Shown: one piece after another, positions 21,582 through 27,594 of the stretch
Position numbering within the stretch: position 1 is the stretch's first letter
Layout: the number at the start of each line of letters is the position of its first letter
Assembly: GCA_022837595.1 (NCBI GenBank)
Contig: JALHFX010000008.1
Location: 1-27,594, forward strand
DNA from: Propionibacterium sp.
Lineage (GTDB): Bacteria > Actinomycetota > Actinomycetes > Propionibacteriales > Propionibacteriaceae
Direction: 5' to 3'
Length of the DNA stretch: 27,594 bases
Position numbers and translations under genes: made by a program
Notes under the pieces: generated by a model
Told to the model about the DNA's origin: nothing
What the model saw: the letters and a program-made list of their open reading frames with translations, nothing else
Database searches by the model: none

Positions 21582-24092
21582 TTAGGTCGCGCCAGAGAAC
21601 TCTTCGGTGGGGAATTCCACATCTGAAACCTCAGGAACCTCCGCGGTGATCAGTGTGCCGTCCTTGCGGCGTCCACCAATCACCGGGTGCGATGATGCAA
21701 GCGATGACAGATAGGCACCCTGATGCGAGAGCCGAACCGCTAACGGATCCGCCCCTACCAGGTATTCAGTGCCTCGAACTCGCAGCGGGACAGGGTGTCC
21801 GCTGAGCAGCGTGAAAGTAATCTGACGGCGCGTCAAATGCACCTTGATCCGGCTGCCTCGATAGGCCAACCTGAAGGTCAGATGCCCCCACTTACGTGGC
21901 AATCTCGGATCAAAGCAGAGCACTTCGTCGTCATCGCGAAGGCCGCCGAAGCCGCAGACCAGAGCCCGCCAGGTGCCAGCTGCCGAGGCGACATGTACCC
22001 CGTCCGAGGTGTTGCCGTGGGTATCGCCGATGTCGACGAGAAGTCCCTCGTAGAAGTACTCCAGCGCCATATCCTGGTAACCGACCTCGGCTGCAATGAT
22101 CGCCTGCATTACCGCTGACAGGCTCGAATCTCCTGTGGTGATCGGGTCGTAGTATTCAAAATCAGCGCGCTTCTCCTCGAGCCCGAATTCATTGCTGCGC
22201 AAGAAGAGCGCCAATACCACGTCGGCTTGTTTGAGCACCTGGAAGCGATAGATCACCAACGGGTGATAGTGCAGTAGCAACGGATAGCTCTCCTGCGGAG
22301 TGTTCTCCAGATCCCAGACCTCCTTCGCTACGAAGGCATCATCCTGCGGATGGATACCGAGCCGCTCGTCGAAGGGGATCTTCATACCGCTGGCGCAGCG
22401 CTCCCAGGTCTCCACCTCGTCAGGATCGAGTTGCACCGTATGCACAAGGCGGCGGTAATCGTCGGGAGAATCCGCCTCCATCCTGCGCACCATCCAGCTG
22501 GCCAGCCGCAGATTCCAACGAGCCATCACATTGGTGTAGGTGTTGTTATTGACCACGGTCGTGTATTCGTCGGGTCCGGTAACACCGTGGATCTCGAAGG
22601 TCTCGGCCGCGTTAACCCGCCAGAAGCCTAGGTCAACCCACATTCGGGCTGTTTCGACAAGCATTTGGGCGCCATCACCGAAGGCGAATTCTCTATCGCC
22701 GCTCATCGACACGTAGTGCCCGATCGCGTACGCGATGTCCGCATCAATGTGGTACTGGGCAGTTCCCGCCGCGTAATAGGCCGACGCCTCCTCACCGTTG
22801 ATCGTGCGCCAGGGGAAAAGGGCACCTTTGGTCGACATTTCACGGGCCCGTTCCCGAGCACTGTCCAGGTGAGTGGAGCGGAACCTCAGCGCATTGCGGG
22901 CCTGTTCGGGAGCGGTGAGCGTCAAGAAGGGCACCATGTAGACCTCGCTGTCCCAGAAGTAATGCCCTTCATAGCCGTCACCGGTCAATCCTTTGGCCGG
23001 GATGCCGGCGCCGTCGGCTCTGGCAGCTGCCTGCGCGAGTTGGAAGATGCACCACCGGATAGCCTGTTGAAGCCGTTGCGTCGTGCCCGCATCAACGTCA
23101 CTGCTCTCCCAGAACCGGGTCAGCCACGCGCGCTGCGCTTGGTAATAGGCCTCAAATCCGTTCTCTCGCACCCGATCGAGTGTCCGACGGACACGGTCGC
23201 TCAGTTCGCGCACCGGCACGCTCCGGGAGGTGTGATAGGCGACAGCTTTCGTGATCATGATCGGCTGCCCCTGCTTGGCAGCGATGCGGTATACCTTGCG
23301 TCCCTGATCGTCCGTGGTGTCATCAAGCTCGGTAAAAAGATTGCTGGTCTCAATACGATGATCAGCTCCAACCGCGAGCGTCATTCCCGAGTTCGCGACT
23401 TGGTATCCCAGAATCATCCTGCGCGGGCTATGCCAGCTCATCTCCGGTCGCAGCACCCGATGGTCTAGACCTGGGTTCTTACGCGGATCCTCGTCTGAGC
23501 GAGGCGCCCGCCGCCCCGCGACATCATCGAAGTCCTCCTTGTTGACGATCTGAGACGAGATGACGATCGGAGCATCACCCTCGAGCAAAGTAACCTCATA
23601 GGTCATCAACGCCAGGTGACGCTCGGTGAAACTGACCATTCGCGTCGATCGCACAAGTACCCGCTTGCCGGCGGGGGTGCGCCAGATGAGCTCACGGCGC
23701 AGCACGCCCTCGCGGAACTCGAGTCTTCGCTCGTAAGCCTGCAGATCAGCAATACTGAGCAACAACGGTTCGTCGTCGACATAAAGCCTGAACATGAGCG
23801 AGCTCGGCGCGTTGATCAGGGTCTGCCCGGTACGTGCTAAGCCGTAAGCATTCTCAGCATGACGAATATCCCACGTCTCATGGAAACCGTTGATGAAGGT
23901 GCCGACATGGTGCGAGTCTCGCCCCTCCTCCGGATTGCCACGCATGCCTATGTATCCGTTCGCCGTAGCGAAAAGCGTCTCGGTCTGTCCAAGATCAGCT
24001 GAACTCGGATAGTTCTCGATGAGGGCCCATTCATGAGGGGGAAAACGGTGGTCGTCCAGTGGGTTCAGGTTCACTTTCTCCTTGCCGATCAC
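21582..24092 (-). CDS. GH65 disaccharide phosphorylase (maltose/trehalose/kojibiose type)
   Basis: Cytoplasmic enzyme of 836 aa, usual for GH65, that splits an alpha-glucosyl disaccharide with phosphate, inverting to beta-glucose 1-phosphate. N-terminal beta-sandwich (ETLFATANGYIGMRG, HHVGTFINGF), helical linker, (alpha/alpha)6 barrel with GHYFWDSEVYMVPF, catalytic Glu about residue 509 in VTGPDEYTTVVNNN, the HPLVIYRFQVLKQADVV stretch and phosphate-binding DSSLS, then a small C-terminal beta domain. Which disaccharide cannot be read from sequence. Start: GTG at 24092, overlapping the HAD gene stop by four bases (GTGA), with GAGGAG eight bases upstream; this beats a GTG 18 bases later. Coupling with the mutase supports a shared pathway. 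Confidence 0.92.
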   Translation of the reverse strand: MIGKEKVNLNPLDDHRFPPHEWALIENYPSSADLGQTETLFATANGYIGMRGNPEEGRDSHHVGTFINGFHETWDIRHAENAYGLARTGQTLINAPSSLMFRLYVDDEPLLLSIADLQAYERRLEFREGVLRRELIWRTPAGKRVLVRSTRMVSFTERHLALMTYEVTLLEGDAPIVISSQIVNKEDFDDVAGRRAPRSDEDPRKNPGLDHRVLRPEMSWHSPRRMILGYQVANSGMTLAVGADHRIETSNLFTELDDTTDDQGRKVYRIAAKQGQPIMITKAVAYHTSRSVPVRELSDRVRRTLDRVRENGFEAYYQAQRAWLTRFWESSDVDAGTTQRLQQAIRWCIFQLAQAAARADGAGIPAKGLTGDGYEGHYFWDSEVYMVPFLTLTAPEQARNALRFRSTHLDSARERAREMSTKGALFPWRTINGEEASAYYAAGTAQYHIDADIAYAIGHYVSMSGDREFAFGDGAQMLVETARMWVDLGFWRVNAAETFEIHGVTGPDEYTTVVNNNTYTNVMARWNLRLASWMVRRMEADSPDDYRRLVHTVQLDPDEVETWERCASGMKIPFDERLGIHPQDDAFVAKEVWDLENTPQESYPLLLHYHPLVIYRFQVLKQADVVLALFLRSNEFGLEEKRADFEYYDPITTGDSSLSAVMQAIIAAEVGYQDMALEYFYEGLLVDIGDTHGNTSDGVHVASAAGTWRALVCGFGGLRDDDEVLCFDPRLPRKWGHLTFRLAYRGSRIKVHLTRRQITFTLLSGHPVPLRVRGTEYLVGADPLAVRLSHQGAYLSSLASSHPVIGGRRKDGTLITAEVPEVSDVEFPTEEFSGAT

Positions 24093-24802
24093 GGCAGCAA
24101 CTCCTCGCAATCTGTTACTACAAGATCAGCGCCGGCGCTCTTCAACGCTTCGGCGCCGGCACCACGGTCGATTCCAACCACCAGGCCGAATCCACCGGCA
24201 GCGCCCGAAGCCACCCCGGACAACGCGTCCTCAAGCACGACCGTATCGTCCACGGTGACGTCAAGCATCTTGGCGGATTCCACAAAGACGTCCGGCTCAG
24301 GTTTGCCCGGCAGACCCAATTGGCGCGCAAGATTGCCGTCCATGACGACCTCGAAATAGTCAGTCAACCCCGCCGCCTCCAGTACCTCTCGCGCATTGCG
24401 CGAAGAACTCACCACCGCCATCGGTAACCCGATACCCGCCAAATGATCCAACAACCGCAACGAGCCAGGATAGGGCTCGATACCGTCGCGGGCCAGCACC
24501 TCATTGAAGTACTGGTTCTTGCGATTGCCCAGGCCACAGATCGACTCGACCTCGGGACGATCCGACGCATCCCCTTGCGGGAGCACGATGCTACGGCTCG
24601 CCAAGAACGACGCCACGCCTTCATACCGCGGTTTGCCGTCGACATAGGAGAAATAGTCGGAATCGGTATACGGCTCGGCATCCTCCCGACCTCGAAGATA
24701 ATCATTGAACATCTGCGACCATGCCCGCATATGCAGATCTGTCGTCGGGGTGAGTACCCCATCGAGGTCGAATAGTGCCGCTCGGTAGCTGTTCCACTTC
24801 AC
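24089..24802 (-). CDS. pgmB: HAD-family beta-phosphoglucomutase
   Basis: A 237-aa HAD phosphatase-fold enzyme that would convert beta-glucose 1-phosphate from the phosphorylase to glucose 6-phosphate. HAD motif I ALFDLDGVLTPT (nucleophile Asp and acid/base Asp), cap region with DGKPRYEGV, typical of this subgroup, motif II VVSSSRN, motif III Lys in GKPEPDVF, and motif IV VVLEDALSGV. The name is inferred from motif I plus the overlap with GH65; a trehalose- or other sugar-phosphate phosphatase of the same fold is less likely in this context. Start GTG at 24802, preceded by TAGGCT at six bases. Confidence 0.87.
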   Translation of the reverse strand: MKWNSYRAALFDLDGVLTPTTDLHMRAWSQMFNDYLRGREDAEPYTDSDYFSYVDGKPRYEGVASFLASRSIVLPQGDASDRPEVESICGLGNRKNQYFNEVLARDGIEPYPGSLRLLDHLAGIGLPMAVVSSSRNAREVLEAAGLTDYFEVVMDGNLARQLGLPGKPEPDVFVESAKMLDVTVDDTVVLEDALSGVASGAAGGFGLVVGIDRGAGAEALKSAGADLVVTDCEELLP

Positions 24803-24808
24803 AAGACC

Positions 24809-24814
24809 AGCCTA
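24809..24814 (-). promoter_or_regulatory. -10 hexamer of the phosphoglucomutase-phosphorylase operon (leaderless)
   Basis: TAGGCT is six bases before the GTG at 24802 on the minus strand, identical to the hexamer before the histidine phosphatase gene. Confidence 0.58.
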
Positions 24815-24826
24815 AGAGTACTCTCA
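24813..24826. promoter_or_regulatory. Palindrome at the phosphoglucomutase promoter
   Basis: AGAGTACTCT (24815-24824) is a perfect 10-bp palindrome, extended to 14 bases with one mismatch (TAAGAGT/ACTCTCA). It abuts the -10 hexamer, so a bound protein would block transcription. The cognate regulator is not in the window. A separate 12-bp palindrome AGCGCATGCGCT lies at 24834-24845. Confidence 0.4.
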
Positions 24827-24865
24827 CAATAGAAGCGCATGCGCTGGAGCTTCCGACACCAGGCC

Positions 24866-26509
24866 TCACATAAGCGGAGAGAACGTACGTAGCACCAGCC
24901 ATACTGCCCGCCGCCACCACGAGGTTGAGCGCACTTCAGTCAATCCAACCCGTCGACACTTCTCCAGTGTCGACTCATAGTCGGCTGCCATCTGCGCGAT
25001 GGCAGATGTCTGATGCATCCAGACGGCATTCTCCTGGTGCAGATAGAAGCTGCGGAAATCAAAATTGATCGTCCCGATGATAGCGGTGTCGTTGTCCACG
25101 ATCATCTGCTTGGCATGGATGAACCCTGGCGTGTACTCATACACCTCAACGCCGGCCTCGACCAGCGGACGATAGTTCGATCTGGTCACTGCGTAGACAT
25201 AGGACTTGTCGGGGATGCCCGGGGTGATGATGCGGACCCGCACGCCCGATTCGGCCAGTGCTGTGAAAACAGTGATCATCTCGCCGGTCGGCACCAGATA
25301 GGGTGTTATCAGGTCGACCTGAAATTTCGCTCGGCTCATCATGCCTCGATAGGCGGCCCAGCCCAGCGAAACATCGTCGAAGGGCGTGTCGTCGTAGCTC
25401 ACCACGACTCCTGCACCACCACTTTGGGCAGCAAGTTCCTCGTCGCTTGGATGCAGCGCCCCCAAGTCGGTCTGCTCGCCGCTCACCAGATCCCAGATCG
25501 TGAAGTAGAGCGATGCCATACCCCAGGCTCCGGGACCGCGCAACCGGATTGAGGTGTCCTTCCAGTGGCCAAAGCGCTCGATCGCGTTGATGTACTCGTC
25601 GGCAATATTGATGCCGCCGGTGAACCCGATCAGACCATCGACGATAGTGAACTTGCGGTGGTCCCGGTTGTTATAGCGAAGAGTCAATCCGGGCCCGAGT
25701 TTGTTGAACGAGCGGACGTTCACTCCGGCGTCGCGCAACTCTTTCGCGAACCCGTCTGGCAGCCTCCACAGCGAACCCAGATCGTCGTACATGAACCAGA
25801 CCTGGACGCCCTCGGACACCTTGCGGCAGAGCACATCGAAGATTTTGCGCCACATCTGCCCCTCGGAGACGATGAAGTACTCCATCGCGATCCAGCGCTT
25901 CGCCCCCGAAAGAGCCTCCAGCATCGCCTCGAAAGCGTCTTCCCCGAGTGGGTAGTAGACCGTCTCGGTATCGCGATAAGCCCTGAAAGGCCCGCCGGCC
26001 TCGAGATAGGCGATCTGACGCGCCGCATCTGGTTCGATGTCGATCACCGGCAGCAAGGCACCGGCTGCCGGCTCCAATTTCGGATCTTGTTCGTCGAGGC
26101 TGCCGGGCAGTACTGACAACGCTCCCACCACCGACTTCTGATCGATGGCCGCGAGGTCTTGTCTGGACTTGTACTGCAGCGTCTGCCGCCGAGTACCGCT
26201 GCGGGCTCCGAATAGCAGATAGAAAGCACCTCCGAAAAGCGGCATCAGCATGATGGGGATCGTCCACGCCAGCTTGTACTCGACCTGCATACGGGAGTTC
26301 AAGATGAATGCCACCACACCGATGCTGATCAGTATGGAAAGCGAGCCGATCCAGGGAGCAAACTCGCTGCTGCGTAGCAGCAAGGTTCCGAAGACCAGCA
26401 GTTGGAGGATCAATGCGAGTGCGGTGAGTGTGACTCTGGTGCCGATTGCCATGAACCGACGCAACGAATTGCGGGTTCTGCCTTTGTGCACCCGGGCGCC
26501 GGTCTCCAT
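24866..26509 (-). CDS. cls: Cardiolipin synthase (two HKD motifs)
   Basis: Membrane phospholipase-D-family enzyme of 547 aa that forms cardiolipin, classically from two phosphatidylglycerols. Three hydrophobic segments near the N-terminus (about 24-45, 53-70 and 80-100), then the PLDc nuclease domains with HRKFTIVD (His 284, Lys 286, Asp 291) and HAKQMIVD (His 465, Lys 467, Asp 472), each followed by the usual GGINIADEY and GTINFDFRS. An ATG at 26509 is chosen; a TTG 30 bases upstream is in frame but lies against GATAAT, a good -10. AATACT six bases before the ATG is an alternative -10. Actinobacteria often use a CDP-alcohol-type enzyme instead, but this PLD type is also found. Confidence 0.93.
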   Translation of the reverse strand: METGARVHKGRTRNSLRRFMAIGTRVTLTALALILQLLVFGTLLLRSSEFAPWIGSLSILISIGVVAFILNSRMQVEYKLAWTIPIMLMPLFGGAFYLLFGARSGTRRQTLQYKSRQDLAAIDQKSVVGALSVLPGSLDEQDPKLEPAAGALLPVIDIEPDAARQIAYLEAGGPFRAYRDTETVYYPLGEDAFEAMLEALSGAKRWIAMEYFIVSEGQMWRKIFDVLCRKVSEGVQVWFMYDDLGSLWRLPDGFAKELRDAGVNVRSFNKLGPGLTLRYNNRDHRKFTIVDGLIGFTGGINIADEYINAIERFGHWKDTSIRLRGPGAWGMASLYFTIWDLVSGEQTDLGALHPSDEELAAQSGGAGVVVSYDDTPFDDVSLGWAAYRGMMSRAKFQVDLITPYLVPTGEMITVFTALAESGVRVRIITPGIPDKSYVYAVTRSNYRPLVEAGVEVYEYTPGFIHAKQMIVDNDTAIIGTINFDFRSFYLHQENAVWMHQTSAIAQMAADYESTLEKCRRVGLTEVRSTSWWRRAVWLVLRTFSPLM

Positions 26510-26565
26510 TGCTCCAGTATTGCGGATTATCACACTCAACTGTTCCGCGCTCGGCCGGGTACCGC

Positions 26566-26571
26566 TACCGT
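26566..26571 (+). promoter_or_regulatory. -10 hexamer of aroD (leaderless)
   Basis: TACCGT is six bases before the ATG at 26578, in the 68-base divergent region shared with cls. No ribosome site is present. Confidence 0.5.
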
Positions 26572-26577
26572 GGGCAC

Positions 26578-27351
26578 ATGAGCGCAGCCGCTAACCGACC
26601 AGTCCTGACCGTCCGAGGAGTCGAACTGGGATCTGGGCGGCCCACGGTGATAGTCCCGCTCACCGACGCTCATGAGTCCAGTTTGATCGCCTCATCAAGG
26701 CGCATCGCCGCCAGCCGCACCGAGATGGTGGAGTGGCGGGTGGATCGCTATTCTGCCCGTGACGACCACTCGAAGGTGATCTCGATGGCAGAACGAATTC
26801 ACGAGATCATCGGCGAGCGTCCGCTGCTGTTCACCCCGCGAACCAAACACGAAGGAAGCGACTGGAATCCGCCCGGCGACAGCTACCGTGACATCATCGC
26901 CGACGTCTGCGCCTCCGGGACCATCGATATGGTCGACGTCCAGTACCTGAACCCTGCTGTCAAACGATGCTTTGAAGCGGCCAGAACACATCGGGTGCCG
27001 GTCATCGCGTCGAACCACGACTTCACCGGGACGCCGAGCGCGACCGAGATCGCCGATCGCTTGAATGCCATGGCCTCGTTGGGCGCCGACGTAGCAAAAA
27101 TCGCGGTGATGCCTCGGAAGCCTGCCGATGTTGCCGCGCTGCTCGAAGCCACCGCGGTGGCGGCGCAGACCAGCAAAGTCCCGCTGATCACGATGTCGAT
27201 GGGGCCACTGGGTGTGGTTTCGCGGCTGGCTGGCCAAGTTTTCGGTTCGTGCGCGACTTTCGCCACACTGGGCGGTGAAGGCTCCGCTCCTGGGCAGCTG
27301 CCTCTCGACGAGGTGCTCGCGGTGATGGATCTGCTCGGACGTGATCTGTGA
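26578..27351 (+). CDS. aroD: Type I 3-dehydroquinate dehydratase
   Basis: Third step of the shikimate pathway: dehydrates 3-dehydroquinate through a Schiff base. The 257-aa (beta/alpha)8 protein has EWRVDRYS (substrate-binding Glu/Arg), the catalytic His in ASNHDFTGTP (about residue 147), the Schiff-base Lys in ADVAKIAVMP (174) and the C-terminal substrate loop MGPLGVVSRL...GSAPGQLP. Length is usual for type I. No other aromatic-pathway gene is adjacent, so it may serve either biosynthesis or quinate use; the sequence does not tell. ATG 26578 is chosen because TACCGT stands six bases before it and the upstream reading has no family resemblance. Confidence 0.92.
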   Translation: MSAAANRPVLTVRGVELGSGRPTVIVPLTDAHESSLIASSRRIAASRTEMVEWRVDRYSARDDHSKVISMAERIHEIIGERPLLFTPRTKHEGSDWNPPGDSYRDIIADVCASGTIDMVDVQYLNPAVKRCFEAARTHRVPVIASNHDFTGTPSATEIADRLNAMASLGADVAKIAVMPRKPADVAALLEATAVAAQTSKVPLITMSMGPLGVVSRLAGQVFGSCATFATLGGEGSAPGQLPLDEVLAVMDLLGRDL

Positions 27352-27385
27352 ACGCAGACTGACCTAAAGGTGAGGGTAGCTGCTA

Positions 27386-27594
27386 GTGCTCAGCGATGGC
27401 GTCATTGCTTTGGTCCCGGTCGATCCAGCTCAAGCTCAACAGCTCGCTGAGGGGAACTGTCCCCTGCCCGCAGTAATCGATTATCCGCACGCGGCCACCG
27501 CGACCACCGCGCGCATCTTTCGCGACAGTCTCGGCATCGACAATTGGGTGCCAGGCTTCGGCGTCCACCTGATCGTGCGGCTGGACGACGGCCT
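27386..27594 (+). CDS. Probable GNAT-family acetyltransferase (3' end missing)
   Basis: The first 69 codons of a gene running off the window. From a GTG the reading is VLSDGVIALVPVDP, then QQLAEGNCPLP, PHAATATTARIF and a final GFGVHLIVRLDDG. That layout (an opening strand, a short helix, a two-helix stretch, then a strand ending in DDG) fits the N-terminus of a RimJ/RimL-like GNAT protein, but the acetyl-CoA-binding motif would lie beyond the end. GGTGAGG about 11 bases upstream may be the ribosome site. The opposite-strand reading here has no recognisable content. Confidence 0.55.
   Translation, partial: MLSDGVIALVPVDPAQAQQLAEGNCPLPAVIDYPHAATATTARIFRDSLGIDNWVPGFGVHLIVRLDDG

Noticed and set aside
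21104..21622. A 172-codon minus-strand frame over the mutY end and repeat region
   Set aside because: Its middle is the translation of 7-bp tandem repeats (Gly/Ser/Arg runs) and the rest is antisense to mutY or out of frame with GH65.
22665..23468. Plus-strand open frame of 267 codons opposite the GH65 gene
   Set aside because: GH65 motifs cover this whole region on the minus strand; the plus-strand product has no family resemblance and no ribosome site.
27383..27568. A 61-codon minus-strand frame at the right edge
   Set aside because: The plus-strand reading has a GNAT-like layout; the minus-strand one has no recognisable content.

Overview
The window is a chromosomal segment of a high-GC Gram-positive bacterium (Actinomycetota). 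The evidence is a mycothione reductase, a fused methylase-like/HemD uroporphyrinogen III synthase of the mycobacterial type, the 33-residue ribosomal protein bS22, a DisA/RadA pair, frequent GTG starts and many apparently leaderless genes. A sucrose PTS, a GH65 phosphorylase with its phosphoglucomutase, and proline dehydrogenase would fit Propionibacteriaceae, but I cannot prove the family. No tRNA, rRNA, CRISPR array, prophage or insertion sequence was seen.

Layout. 1-1411 (+): end of the phosphate transporter operon (pstA 3' part, pstB). 1462-6589 (-): hemD, a histidine phosphatase, mycothione reductase and a GH3 lipoprotein. 6701-6802 (-): the tiny bS22 gene. 6935-8729 (-): asd then proC. 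8855-11364 (-): a TIM-barrel sugar-phosphate isomerase-like gene, a proline dehydrogenase broken by an out-of-frame deletion, and a CPBP membrane protease. 11454-13117 (+): a VOC protein and a LacI-type regulator, convergent with the sucrose genes. 13237-16872 (-): sucrose PTS EIIBCA and GH32 sucrose-6-phosphate hydrolase, each preceded by the same kind of palindromic operator. 16997-19565 (+): radA and disA. 19660-20376 (-): a membrane-anchored protein with a Ser/Pro linker. 20463-21323 (+): mutY. 21324-21581: a gene-free stretch with 7-bp tandem repeats and a perfect 68-bp palindrome. 21582-24802 (-): beta-phosphoglucomutase-like HAD protein and GH65 phosphorylase. 24866-26509 (-): cardiolipin synthase. 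26578-27351 (+): type I 3-dehydroquinate dehydratase. 27386-end (+): start of a probable acetyltransferase.

How the genes work together. Sucrose would enter as sucrose 6-phosphate through ScrA and be cleaved by ScrB under the LacI-type repressor; no fructokinase is present. GH65 would release beta-glucose 1-phosphate from an alpha-glucoside disaccharide, and the HAD protein would convert it to glucose 6-phosphate. RadA and DisA couple DNA repair to c-di-AMP; MutY is a repair enzyme nearby.

The strongest non-routine signals are: ten transcription-unit-first genes with a TANNNT hexamer exactly 6-7 nt before the start codon (leaderless transcripts); a perfect 30-bp palindrome lying across the scrA promoter; the 68-bp zero-loop palindrome after mutY; and lesions in both proline genes (frame-disrupted proline dehydrogenase, C-terminally shortened ProC). 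I see no clear wholly new multi-gene system.
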